DNA of 64,000 nt from Mariannaea sp. PMI_226 (lineage: Eukaryota; Ascomycota; Sordariomycetes; Hypocreales; Nectriaceae). The translations under genes were made by a program, and so were the position numbers. The stretch spans positions 310,001 through 374,000 of the forward strand of contig JANFOG010000002.1 in the NCBI GenBank assembly GCA_024336345.1, read 5' to 3'. This document shows positions 32,256 to 43,468 of this stretch, one piece after another (the first letter of the stretch is position 1; each line of letters opens with the position of its first letter). The notes under the pieces were generated by a model, which had not been told where the DNA came from, ran no database searches, and saw only the letters and a program-made list of their open reading frames with translations.

Positions 32256-33420
32256 ATGGACGACCTGTCGGGAACAACCGCCATCACCGGCCTCCTCGCC
32301 GTCAGCGGCATCGTCATCGACATCCTCTGGGACCTCAACACCTCGCCCAAGTTCACAACAGCCGTCCTCAATCTCGCCCTGCGCGAAGTGAAAGAGTGCC
32401 GCTCCTCCATCAGCGCCCTCACAAAGGCCCTCGCCCTTCTCGAGACCCGCCAGATTCCCTTCCCCGCTCGCGCCACCTGGATCGACCTTGACCAGCTCGT
32501 CGCCACTCTTACCGACATCGTCCTCGCCTTCTCCAAGCTGTATGCCTTGACACTATCCATTGAGATTGAGGCCAACAGGTCAAGTCCCGCCGAAGCCAGT
32601 CGCAAGTATGAAAAGCGGCTAAGGGCCCTGTGCGCGAGGTTGAAGTGGCACAACCTGAGTATTGCCATGATGATGACCATTATCAACTGGTAAGCGTTTC
32701 CTTCCTTGTGCCTCAACTGCATACTCGCACCACCGCCCAGCAACATCACAAGCGGCGGCCAACTACGATATCGTTTGCTAACCTCGACTTACATGCAGTC
32801 CCGCCGACATTGATGCCAAGAACTCCCGCGACGAACTCGTCCACCGCATCACCCGTCTCCTCACTTTCAACGTCTCCCTCTCCGCCCGCATGCGACGCAA
32901 TCTCCCTTCTTCCTCTTCCAATTCCAACTCCACTTCCAACTCACCTGTCATGTCCGCCAACATATCGCCATCGCCCCATACATACATGTTCACTCCCGCG
33001 CCAGCATCCTCATCCCCTTCACCCTCCCTATCCTCTCCGTCTCCCCCGAACAACGTCGCTCCAACCCTTGGCGCTCCTGCCACTGAGTCCGCCGATGTGG
33101 GTCGCATCCCCCGGACCTCATCCCCCAACTGGCCCACGGCATTCTCCGGCTTCACCCTCGCCGACGCCGTGCTTTCTCTCATCCGTCTTCCCATCAACAT
33201 AGTCGAGCTGCGTGACGACCGGGACTTCTACCCCGTTGCCTACGTCCCTCCCCCCGCGAGCTACAACTACGTCACAGACGACGGCGCCAGTGTCCTTGGC
33301 CGATCCAGTATTCGATCCACCTCCTTGACGCCAAGCCCACCCGGCTCGAGCTGGGAACCCAACGACATGCAGCCAGCGCCCGCGATGAACTCGCAGATCG
33401 CGGGACCCGCAGCGCGATGA
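32256..33420 (+). CDS. Solo fungal STAND-type N-terminal domain protein
   Basis: Model join(32256..32689,32799..33420), 351 aa, one 109-nt intron. The first 180 residues (MDDLSGTTAITGLLAVSGIVIDIL.., REVKECRSSISALTKALALLE, DLDQLVATLTDIVLAFSKL) resemble the helical N-terminal domain of fungal STAND/NLR-like proteins (PF17111-type). There is no NACHT/NB-ARC or repeat domain; instead a low-complexity Ser/Pro region (about residues 200-280) and a short unrecognised tail follow. In NLR-like proteins this domain works in signalling or cell death; solo versions may be signalling adaptors. The open frame runs 58 codons upstream without a better ATG. Splicing joins INC to PADIDAKNSR. Confidence 0.75.
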
Positions 33421-33922
33421 CCCCTGCAATGCGACATGAGCAGCCATTCATACTTGGCATGGAGTTTTTTGCCTTCTTTTTCGTTATTTAAGGTGTTCAA
33501 GATTATTGATTTCCTTACCACTTTTTCTTTTTTTTTTTTAACTTGAAAGTTCACTACTGCCTGAAGGCGCAGTTGACAATGAGGTTGGGATTTTTTTTCA
33601 TTTTATTTTTTGCCGTTGCTTTTCGTTTTGGGAAAATATCATAGCATTTATCAGGTAGCGATATATAGAAAGGTTTTTCTTTTGTTTGATTTACTTTGGG
33701 GCGGCATGTACAATTGAAACTCCAGTATTATGTATGACGTTACCTATTTGGCAAAAAGAATTCTTCTTTATGAGAAAAATAGTGTGGATGTAAGCTTGCA
33801 TAATGAAGTTGCATTCATCTATCTTCGCTCTATTGCATTTAACGAAACCATACAAAGCCCGGTGCCTAAATCCCCATTATAGTCTGAAAACCTATTCTCT
33901 CACAACTTCGTTCGAATCGTAA
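33421..33922. other. Convergent 3' region
   Basis: T-rich sequence between the stop codons of the STAND-type gene and the aminopeptidase gene. No gene is seen; it should hold both terminators. Confidence 0.6.
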
Positions 33923-35706
33923 TTACAGAATGAGCTTGTCTCCATGATACTTGACTCCCTCACTGTAGGAGTTGATAGACACATCCTTGGTACGCTCAGG
34001 GAAACCCTCAAAGGAAAGCGCGTACGTGGCTACCGAATGAGCAATCAACTATAATACGTCAGTAGTGTTCTTAGTTACGGCAAGAGAACGTATGAGCTAA
34101 CCTTTGTGTTGACAACCCATGCAGTGTAATTTACATTGCCAAGATCATCGCAAAGCTGATGGTAGCAAGGGTCATACCAATCACCAGCCTTGCCACCGAA
34201 CTGCTCCTCCTCTTCCTTGGTCTTGACGCCCTCGGCACCAGTAGCAATACCTCCAGCAGGAATACCTCCGCGAATGAAGCCGTCATAATCACTGCGGCCG
34301 TCAAAGGGAATAAAGGTGTAGTTGAGTCCCTGCTCTTCGTACCAGTTGACGTAAAGGTCTCGTAGCTCCTCAGAACCAGCTGGATTCTCGGCATTGGTAG
34401 CATTGTAAATCTGGTAGGCAAAGTTGGGACTAGCCATCATGTCGTAGTCCATGAACAGACGAATTTTCTGGTTCTCGTCCTCGGGGAGCACCTCAACGTA
34501 GTGGTCACTGCCCAAAAGACCCTCCTCCTCCGCTGTATTGTATTAGCCCCAAACGATGCCTTTACACAGTAAAGTTCCACTTACCAGCCCACCAGGCAAA
34601 GCGAACACAGTTGTTAACCTTGAACTTAGCCAATTGGGTAGCCACCTCGAGGACCGACATGCTACCAGAGCCGTCGTCATTGATACCAGGGCCCTCAGTA
34701 ACACTGTCACTATGACCACCAAGCATCACACAGTTGTCAGGATCACCGCCACGAGTTTGAGCGATAATGTTAGTGGTAGAAATAGTCTTGACCTCGGCAT
34801 CGATATAAGCAATGCTATCAACCTTCTCACCATCCTTAAGACGCTTGGCAAGAGGCTTGCCGTGCTTGCCGCCCAAACCAAAGGTGGCAACATGATCAGG
34901 CGAGGGAGTGCCTAGGGTGCCATGAACCTCTTCGTCCTCATAGTTATAGACGACAGCGGCGACAGCGCCAGCCTTGCCGGCATTGGCAGATTTGGTGCCA
35001 AATGGGCAGGTTCCACGGAGAATGAGAGCGATGTTGCCCTTGACACTCGCAGGGAAGTCGGACTCATCGCAGCCTTCGTTGTTGGCAAGGATCAAATCAC
35101 CGTAGACAGGCTGTTTGTTGGGAGTAGGCGGGGTAAGCCCCATGGGAGTCGCATCCTTAGGTACTGAATTACCTAGAACGAGACGAGACTCGAAGACATT
35201 GCCAGAGACGGCAGGGAATGGCTGAGAAGAGATGCGATAATAGTCGCCCAGCTTGGAGAGCTCCTCGGTGATGTACGCGAGAGTACCTAGGTGGCCTAGT
35301 GTTGATCGACTGTCAGTTCCTTGTCCAAGCTAGGGTTCAAGATGGGTTCCACAGCAATCACAATGGATCTACGGTTCATTAATTGTGTGACAATTCACCT
35401 ACCATCGCTACCAATCACGCGAGTAGGGTGGTTGTACTCCTTCTCGCCGAGCTTGGCAATCTCGTAAAATTTCTTGGCACGAGTCTCCAGACTGTCAGCG
35501 GTGATGAGGTCCTGAAGAGCCTTGGTGTCGATGATAGGGAGGTTGGAGAAGTCACTGTCGAAGTCGGAGCTGGAGCTGGGACCGGAGCCGGACAACCAAG
35601 GCAGTGATGGGAACTTGGGGCCGTCTAGAGGAACTTGGGGAAGCTGGAGCGCCGATACACCCGAGAGGGCGGTGGCAGCGACCAGAAGGCCCTTTGTGAC
35701 GGTCAT
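33923..35706 (-). CDS. Secreted/vacuolar aminopeptidase Y-like M28 peptidase
   Basis: Model complement(join(33923..34048,34102..34532,34585..35295,35403..35706)), 523 aa, introns 53, 52 and 107 nt. A signal peptide (MTVTKGLLVAATALSGVSA) leads a propeptide region, a PA domain (about residues 150-260; CDESDFPASVKGNIALILRGTCPFGTKSANA) inserted before the M28 zinc peptidase core. Zinc ligands are visible in order: His and Asp in GGHSDSVTEGPGINDDGSGS, Glu in AEEEGLLGS (restored by splicing), Asp in FDGRSDYDGF, and His in WYDPCYHQLCD. It cleaves N-terminal residues from peptides, in vacuole or outside the cell. The order of domains and length match fungal aminopeptidase Y/Lap2. All junctions keep frame. 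Confidence 0.95.
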
Positions 35707-38305
35707 TGAAGCGATGGCGAGACTCAGAACGGGTTCGGAGGTTGAAGATTGGTTTGTGATGAGATTGTGAGGTGTAGATGAAGGAGGAAGGGAATGAACG
35801 GGTGTGGTAATTTATTAGGGACCTGACGCAATGAGGAGGAGCTCAGGTGCGACCCTGACGTATGGTTTCCCCAAGCGGGCGCTTGGACGGGTTGTGGGTG
35901 GTTCAGGCAGGTACGTACATAACAGATAGCTCCAGGAACGTACCTTTTCCGCCTACACATGCACAGCTGAACCTTCGGGAGATGGCCCGGCCGGTTGCCC
36001 CGTTGGGGCCCTGCGAAATCGGGGGCATCTGACGCAGGTACGAAGCCAGTCTGATTCACTGGGACCTGCCTGCTGTCAGGTGAGTAAAGTATTTGTCCTT
36101 ACTGTGCTGTACGTACCCTTATCTAATCAGGTCCCCTGTGGGATGCTGTACTCTGCTACCACATGTCCCCTGGCTTTGCCCCGGCTGTGCCCTGGCTGTG
36201 CCCTGGCTGTGTCCTGACTGTAGGTAGGGATTGTCCGTAAGCTGCTGTCATCTGTCATTTTACATTGGCATCTTGGCGCCCGCAGCTGAGGTGGTGTGGA
36301 TGGACGGGCTGTCGATCTGCCGTGCCTGGTCCTAGTTAGGCGATTGAAGGAAGTACCGTAGACGGGTACGTACGTGATTGAAATGGTAACTCATATCTAA
36401 CCCTGACCTAAAAGGCCGTATGCTCGAAAGAACCCAATTATATTCAGTTGATGATTATATATGTCACTGAATCGTCGCTTTGGGTTTGGGCTGTCTCTCG
36501 CACTCTCTTCTTTGCGCGTTGTGATTTGTGATGCTCGGCTGCAGCGTATTGGTGCTGCCGATCAAGATTCCACGCAACTATCAATGGGTCAAACTGGTTT
36601 CAACGATATAGCGTCTTGTTGTGTGCTAATGCTCCCACCCATGTTCCAAGACATACTGACTTGACCTCCTCGAGCTTGACGGTATCGACAAACCCGTTCT
36701 TGGCAGGCAAAAAGCTTGGGGGCATTGTTATAAAATCAATAAAGGCTTTGAAGTTTGCTAGTGCCGTGTTCAGTTAACGGTGTAGAAGCATAGGTGCATC
36801 AGGGCCGTTGTAATAATAGTAGACGATGAAACTCACAGGATGGGGAACGTAAACCAGAGCACATCCGCGGGTAAGATTCATCAACCTCCATGCCCATCAA
36901 GAACCAGCGTTCAATACGTCACTTGGGCTAATGGCCAGGGCCTACGTGGTACCCAGCGCAGAGCATAGCCTCGGGTCCAAGATACACAGGCTATTAAGTC
37001 TGACCAGAAGTCTACATGTTACGATGATTGCCGTAGTGCTACCGAGTTGATGCAGTTGAAAAGGGGTAGAAACCAAAGCTTATTCTCCAATACTACATCT
37101 CGATCGCTATAAGAAACCTTTTGGAGAATACAAGAATGAAAAGGGTACACGAAGCTGCTCGAGTTGGGCGTCTCAATGCGCACAACTCCGCACAGTGAGC
37201 CGACTTGGGGCTGGTGTGGGCGTCAAGAGGGATTGATATCAATGTCTCAGGACTGTCTAGCGCATCCAGTTCCGAAATAATTAAGGAGAGACGTGCTGTA
37301 GCGAAATTAGGTGTCGCTTCTAGACTGGCATCCTGTCGAAGAGTACGGAGTACCTCCGATGGTGTAGCTGCTGCGATGGGTGATATGCATAGAGGCGGAG
37401 AGAATTCTTGCAATGGGCCAAAGCGACAAGGAGACGTATTATGGGAATGGAGGTTGAGAGGGTACAGAACATTAGAACATACACTTCATTCAATCCGTTC
37501 TGATGCGCATTTGCCAGCTACATGAGGCTATCCATCCTCCATCGGGGACATCTGTGAAAATGTCATTGCCCATCACTGTAATTAGCAAAGGCAAGGTATG
37601 AGAATGCATAGACATAAGGAGGCGGGACTTAGACCTATTACGTTATCACTCAAGTCCAGTTGTAAACCCGAAAGAGCAAGATGAGACTTTTCATATGGGC
37701 CTGTTTTGAGTGGTGAGATACAGAGAATACGAATGTTGTGTAACTACACTTTCGTAAGCAACGTTAGACCAATCAATGGTCAAATCAACAGGGATTCTAA
37801 GAGTCAAAAATGCAGTGTGGTCTCTTGATGGTGAGTATATAGAATACAGCAGTACTTCCGAATGCTAAATAAAGCGTATTGGGTCTGCAAAGCTCCAGCT
37901 TCTAAGTCCTGCTTTAGCACCAGTTCAGGGCTCATGGAAATGGAAGGGAGCTAGACCTGGGGGCAATGAGAAAGAAAGTACATTCATCAATAATGGAGGA
38001 CAAACTTGAAACACGGCAGAGTTACCTAGTAGTTACCTACAATTTGTATTCGTATATCACTCCACTAATGTCTTAAGTTCGTCGGTTGATACGGAGGTAG
38101 GTCTTGGTGGATGTTCCGTAACCGTTATCTAGCCTCCCACTATTCAACCAGGCATGAAGCTCTTCACAATCCATTAACAGTACTATACAAATTCTGATAC
38201 AATAACTTCATAATTTCTGAGACCGTTGCACTGGCAATTGTCCTGTTTCATGCAGCATCAACGTATCCCTCTGATAATTCCCGTTTCTCTCGGCGACATC
38301 CTTTC
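35707..38305. other. 2.6-kb intergenic region
   Basis: No gene supported on either strand; short ORFs lack codon bias. It holds an 11-bp minisatellite (listed separately) near 36.2 kb and the aminopeptidase promoter at the left end. Confidence 0.5.
36171..36220. repeat. 11-bp minisatellite, about four copies
   Basis: Tandem copies of GGCTGTGCCCT with variants (GGCTTTGCCCC, GGCTGTGTCCT) in a non-coding stretch. Confidence 0.8.
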
Positions 38306-38618
38306 CTAGCCCTCTCTTTCCGAGTCGCTAGGTTGGCTGAATACATCTCCAACCTGACAACACACAACTCGCATCAGTCATTAATTTCAAGCAAGAGAGA
38401 GTGAATTTTTTTTTTGTTTTTACCTGATCTCTCACTTTTTCTCGGGCAGCAAACGTCTCACCCAGCGCGCTATGCACGTTGTTCTTGGATGTGGTCACCT
38501 TGGTCTCCCTTGCCAGGTATAGGGTATTCTCGGGGCGTATCTCGTAATCACTGGAGATGAAGAGAAGATTTCTCTGGCTTGTGACACTCGAGGAGCGGAA
38601 ATTAATGAGTTTCGTCAT
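38306..38618 (-). CDS. Small conserved-looking protein of unknown function
   Basis: Model complement(join(38306..38353,38424..38618)), 80 aa, one 70-nt intron with GTAAAA donor and CAG acceptor. The protein starts MTKLINFRSSSVTSQRNLLF and contains FISSDYEIRPENTLYLARETK, then NNVHSALGETFAAREKVRDQ and, after splicing, VGDVFSQPSDSEREG. It is hydrophilic, helix-prone, without signal peptide or membrane segment. Dense polar codons and clean splice sites support a real gene. I do not recognise the family. It is divergent from the next small gene model (195 bp between start codons). Confidence 0.6.
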
Positions 38619-38812
38619 TTTCAATAAATTATGAGAGAAAGATGAGAAAAAGATGAGAAAAAGAAGGAATTATTCGTTTGCATTGCTAGGGTGGCCATCT
38701 TTTTAACGGACGTCTCTCAATGATGATCCTGCCCAAGCCTCGACGTCAGATTGTGCACCCACACGACATCACCACCACACTCTGGACTATTTAGTATCCG
38801 ACTTCTCCATAC

Positions 38813-39253
38813 ATGATGGAATATCAATCTCAATCTAGGCTAGGGAGGAAGAAAGCCCTGCCACGTAGGTAGCTAGAAGATATCTCCCCAATGGGAGTCT
38901 TTTAAGCACCCAGTCATCGCCGATCAGTCTCGCGAGCAACATTCGCGCATCGTCATCGTCAGCCAATACCAGACCTGATCATGGAGCTAAACCGTTGAGA
39001 ATCTGCAAGCGCACGTCAGCTGACGGCAAAGTCGGGGCTGAAGGGTTGGATGGTTCCCGAGAGCGATTCGGAACTGTACAAGCTCCTACATAGCGTGTAC
39101 CGTGACACAGATGGCTATAGCGACATATTGCCGACTGAGACTGAATACAAGGTATAGCAAGGCAAATTCTAAAAAATTGATTATTGAGAGGATGACCCAG
39201 TCATGCCTCCGGAGGTTGCTCTATTCACTAGCTGGTACCAACGCCAGGGTTAG
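38813..39253 (+). CDS. Predicted small protein, unknown function (tentative exon model)
   Basis: Tentative model join(38813..38864,39000..39151,39191..39253), 88 aa. The middle exon encodes SARQLTAKSGLKGWMVPESDSELYKLLHSVYRD..YK with coding-like use, and the last DDPVMPPEVALFTSWYQRQG before TAG. Both junctions keep frame; intron 1 ends CTAAACCGTTGAG. Intron 2 would be only 39 nt, short for this genome, and the first exon is weakly supported. If intron 2 is not removed, a TAG stops the frame at once, so a pseudogene is the alternative. No family recognised. It runs toward the SET9 stop codon (about 105 bp). Confidence 0.4.
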
Positions 39254-39360
39254 TTGATACATATGATCCAAACACATAAAATCCTGCTTCATTACGACTC
39301 CGTAGATATTACAAAAGCGAAACACATACAACCGCTTCAGATTTGCTTCTTTTCTTAATG

Positions 39361-41567
39361 TTATCGATCGGCTAGTCGATTACTAACTCGCCTTAACCGA
39401 CCACTCCGACGCACACTGCTGTCTTCTTCCACGGACGTCTTCCTCGCCGCCGAGCTTGGTCGCTGGAGCTTTCTTCCCCGCTGGGGTTCCTCGGGCTCCT
39501 CGGGTTCGGTATCTGCTTTGGGGGTGTTGAAACTCTTCCGACCCCTCACTCTTCGCTCCTCTTCAGTGTTGAGGAACCGATGGATGGTTCGATGGTCCAA
39601 AATCCTCTCCTCTTTATCACGAGGGCCCGCCCTCTCCGTCTTAGGCCAAACAAATCCGTAGAGCTTTGAGTGGCGTTCGCATCTTGGGCAGGAGGATTTG
39701 GTAAAGTAGGCATCTTTTTGCACAAAATAGGTGTTACAGTTTATGCATTGGATCCATGCCATCTCAGGCTCGGAGAGGAGCAATGGAGTCAGGATGTAGT
39801 CGCCAGCTTTTCTCGCCCGTGTTGGGGGTGTGCTCTGCTTGATGAACACTCGGCGCTTGTATTTTTTCTGTTGTTTCGGGCCTTCCTCTGCATCAACGTT
39901 TTGACTCGTCTCAACAGCTTCGATACTGAGTGCAATAGTTGTCGCAGGCTCGGGTTGTTGGTCTTGCGATTGTTTTAGCTCCAATGTTGTGTGTTGGGCT
40001 ACCTGCATCGTCGGCTTCGACTCAGATTCTCGTTTTTGATCTCGTTCGAATGCCTCTTCAGCATCAATCTCCGACTCTGTGGGCGTATTCAGAATGGCAG
40101 CAATTGACATGCTTGCTAGACTGCTCGAAGTGCTGACCGTTCTAGAAGTAGTACCATGGCTATCAGCTTTGACGGGGCTCGGTGATGTGGCCCCCTGTGT
40201 GCTTTGCGGAGAATACGGTGCGACGTGTATTATGGAATCATCACTGCGTTGGTTGTCTTCTGCTCGGTTCTGATGGGCAATTAAACCTTTCAGTGGCGTT
40301 TGCATATCGGGTGGTGGGGTTTCCTTGTCTGGAGAAGTAACATCTGTCTCCGCCATCTCCCCTCCACTGGCCGAAGTGTCGCTTCCACTAGCTGAACTAC
40401 CGCAAGAAGATGATCGCTCTGTGATGAGGGGAGGAGCTAGTGTCTTGAGTTTCTTGGCCGGGGTTTTGGGTGGTGTAGCTAAAGCATCGAGTGGTCGTTT
40501 TCGTCCTCGAGGCGACTCATCTCTTGGAGGTGAAGTGGCCGTAGATGAATCTCGAGCCTGACTGAACCGGGCACTCTTTGAAAGCCTGGAAACGCGCGGT
40601 CGAATATCTGGAGTTACCGAAGGTGTCCTCGAAGAGCCACCAATGCTGTCGTCCCTCCGCCGCCGCCGTAGCGAGTAGCCCTCTTCCAACTTGATCTGCT
40701 CAATGCTCGTCTTCATCGCCGCAGCTCCCTCCTCGGGCTCCCAGCCGTTCCTCATTTCGTCCTCACAGGTCTTACACAAACATTCGCAGTTAGCCTCCCC
40801 AAAATAATTCTCGCCATAGGTAACTGTGATTTCGTCTCCGGCTTCAATCGGTCGGGTGGCAATGATCTCGATTCCCGCACCGCTCGTCGTCATTAGTTTG
40901 GCGTTTGCATTGCAGTCATGATTGGCAAAACGTGCAGGTCCCATGAACAAGCTGGTACACTTGCTGCGTGAGCTGACGACAATGCTAAAGTCCTTTTTGC
41001 GGTTGGATAGCTCCTTCTCCTCCTCAGGAGTAATGTTGAGTGAAATTCCTGAGAGATACTTGACCGACTCATTGCGCCGGATTGACCGCCTCGCGGTTAC
41101 GGCGGCCTCGTGGGATACAATGGTGTATCGGTTCGTTGAATTGACTTCCCAAGGACAGTCGGGAAGATAAATCTGCAAATAACGTCGGAGGTGCCGGCGA
41201 AAGTCCGTCTTCTCCATATCCATCTTCAAACCATTGAGAAACCTCCGAATACCATCAATCTGAAGAATCTTCTCTTCTGAGCCCTCCAAATCTCCGTCTA
41301 CTGCCACATTCTGGATAATCTTGGTGATATCATCCTCTCGGATTCCACGGGAGGGGTGGTAAGATGATCGATTCTTGGGAACTGTTGTCCAGTAAAAGAC
41401 CTTTGTGGCGAGGGTTAGGCATGCACAAGAGCTGGCATTGCGGTGGTGGTTCTCTCTGAATCACTTACATGGTCGACCAGAGCATCGGTCAGGATGTCAT
41501 CGTACTCACATAATCGGGTGAATGTGAGACGGTGCTTCTGGGAAGTTCCATTCTTTGGAGGAGCCAT
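39361..41567 (-). CDS. SET9: Histone H4-Lys20 methyltransferase Set9 (Suv4-20 family)
   Basis: Model complement(join(39361..41400,41469..41567)), 712 aa, one 68-nt intron. Exon 1 encodes the family start MAPPKNGTSQ..LCEYDDILTDALVDH and splices to VFYWTTVPKNRSSYHPSRGI, both typical of Set9. The SET domain covers about residues 140-235: YLSGISLNIT, GPARFANHDCNANAKL (the NHxC motif at 193-196) and EITVTYGENYFG, followed by the post-SET cysteines CECLCKTC. The C-terminal half is disordered and Ser/Thr/Pro-rich except for a second cysteine module near residue 590 (CINCNTYF..CPRCERH) that is usual in fungal Set9. It acts in chromatin, mono- to trimethylating H4K20. Confidence 0.96.
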
Positions 41568-42376
41568 ATTACCAGCTTCGGATTGCAGCCCCGAAATTTG
41601 ACCCAAGCACAGATGAGCAGATAGATGAGCAGTTAAAATGAGCGTGAGTAGTGCTGGTAATTAAGCAAAATAAAGCCGGCAAAAAGAAGGGATGCCGAAC
41701 AAGACGACTTCCTCTCAAAGAAAACCAATTCTCGGCTAGTTCCTCGAAAAAGCCACAATCCAACAATAGGCGGAGTCGTCTTGAAAGGAAAGCAAAACGG
41801 CTGAGGCGGTGGTCACTTGATTCAGCTCAGTCCCGCAACGTCATAGTTCTGAGATTGGCGAGGGGGGCTCAAAACACTCAAGCCGAGACGAGGCGGCAGA
41901 CAGAGAGGGGACGGCGATTTCGAAGGCGGAGAGGAGAGAGGAAGGACAAAGGAACAGAGAGGCATAGAGTCGACCTCACGATATTGAAGGAGAGAAATGA
42001 TGTGAGACGTGGAATGACATCCTTGTGCTCGTGTTGGCAAGTATTAGGGGGGCGCATTTGCTAAGGCTCTAGTTTGTCGCATTCCAGCCCCATCGCATTT
42101 GGCTGACCAGGCGACCAGGTGGATCACGGTTGATTGAAGCACTCCCTGCTGTGGCTTGAATCGGGCGCCGCCCTCGTGGCTGTGCTAGCGGCTAATGTCG
42201 CCAACCAACCAATATCCTTGCTTGGTTGGTCGCCCGAAAGTCGAGCGGGATCGCATCACGTGATGCTCCAAAAAGTTCAACGAGCTTAGGATTGGCCATT
42301 GAATCGAGCCGGACCTGCTACGAGAAGAGGAAGAAGAAGCTATTCAGACCTCTGCCGACGAGGAAACGCTGCCAGG
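41568..42376. other. Divergent promoter region of SET9 and MRPL38
   Basis: No gene supported; purine-rich (GA) sequence dominates the plus strand at 41870-42000. Confidence 0.55.
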
Positions 42377-42975
42377 ATGATTCAATTAAAGGTACTTTCT
42401 TCACCTACACAATCCTCTCAATGTTTATGCTAACTTGTCAAGACGATGCTCAACTGCATCGATAACTCGGGCGCTGCCCTCGTCGAGTGCGCTCTCGTCA
42501 TCGGCCAGAAGCGACATGCCAGAATCGGTACGATATACCCTGCGATTTTCTCGATACAATGGCCCAATCATACTTTCCTCTTGTCTGCGGACCTTTCACC
42601 TTTCACCTCTCTCTCTCTCTCTACATATATACATATATATTGTCGTGTGTATTCGTTTCTGTTCCACTAACCCGCCTAGGTGACCGAATTGTCGTCGTCG
42701 TTCAAGAACAGCGAGGTGCCTCATCCTCTGGCATGGCCGGCATCTCAGCCGCGAACAAGGTCAAGCGTGGTGATATCCGCCACGCTGTTGTTGTCCGCAC
42801 CAGGTATCCCTCTCAACGCCGTGATGGCTCCGTGGTCCGCTTTGATGACAACGCCTGCGTCCTCCTCAACAAGTCGGGCGATCCCGTTGGATCCCGTATC
42901 AACGGTGCTGTAGGCGCGGAGCTGAAGCGCAAGAAGTGGAGCAAGATCCTGTCGATGGCTCCTATGCAGGCATAG
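42377..42975 (+). CDS. MRPL38: Mitochondrial large-subunit ribosomal protein uL14m
   Basis: Model join(42377..42391,42443..42527,42680..42975), 131 aa, introns 51 and 152 nt; exon 1 is only five codons (MIQLK). The protein is a complete L14: TMLNCIDNSGAALVECALVIG, GDRIVVVVQEQR, KVKRGDIRHAVVVRTRYPSQRRDGSVVRFDDNACVLLNKSGDPVGSRI and the KKWSKILSMAPMQA end. The spacing and the charged insert after VVVQEQ fit the yeast/fungal mitochondrial form (Mrpl38) rather than cytosolic L23 or bacterial L14. It sits at the subunit interface of the mitoribosome. The second intron is long because it includes a CT-rich tract (CTCTCT) near 42610. Confidence 0.93.
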
Positions 42976-43468
42976 ATGAGATTGGAACTTGAAGGGGGGG
43001 GGTGTGAATGATATCTGTATGTATGAGACAAAAGACGTGGGGAAGGCACCATCCACGAATGGGATACTGTATAACTACAATGAGGCATTTGCGAGGCGTT
43101 CACGAAGAGAATACAAAACACAACTTCAAATCAGATGTAATCTACGAGTCAATTATGTTACAGGTGAAGCAGAGTAAAAGAAATAATGATAACTATGTGC
43201 TGCCATAGGCAGCCTCCTCAATTGATTGAATATAATGATGTGTGCCGTTTTTCTAAACCCCATATCATGCTCATGAGGCATTGATATGTAATTCTGGTGC
43301 GAGTCTGAAACTCCGAATACGATCTTAATGATTCCTTTGTCTTTCCTAACGCCACGCCATTTTTGTATAAAAAAAACACGATAAAATATCCCCTTTCCAC
43401 TTCCAGGCGACAGGCAGTTTAGTGTATGTCGTTCGGGTATCGGGGTATTGGTTACAAGAAAGTCTTGT
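42976..43468. other. Convergent 3' region between MRPL38 and RPB9
   Basis: No gene supported; 3' untranslated regions and terminators of both genes expected. Confidence 0.55.
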
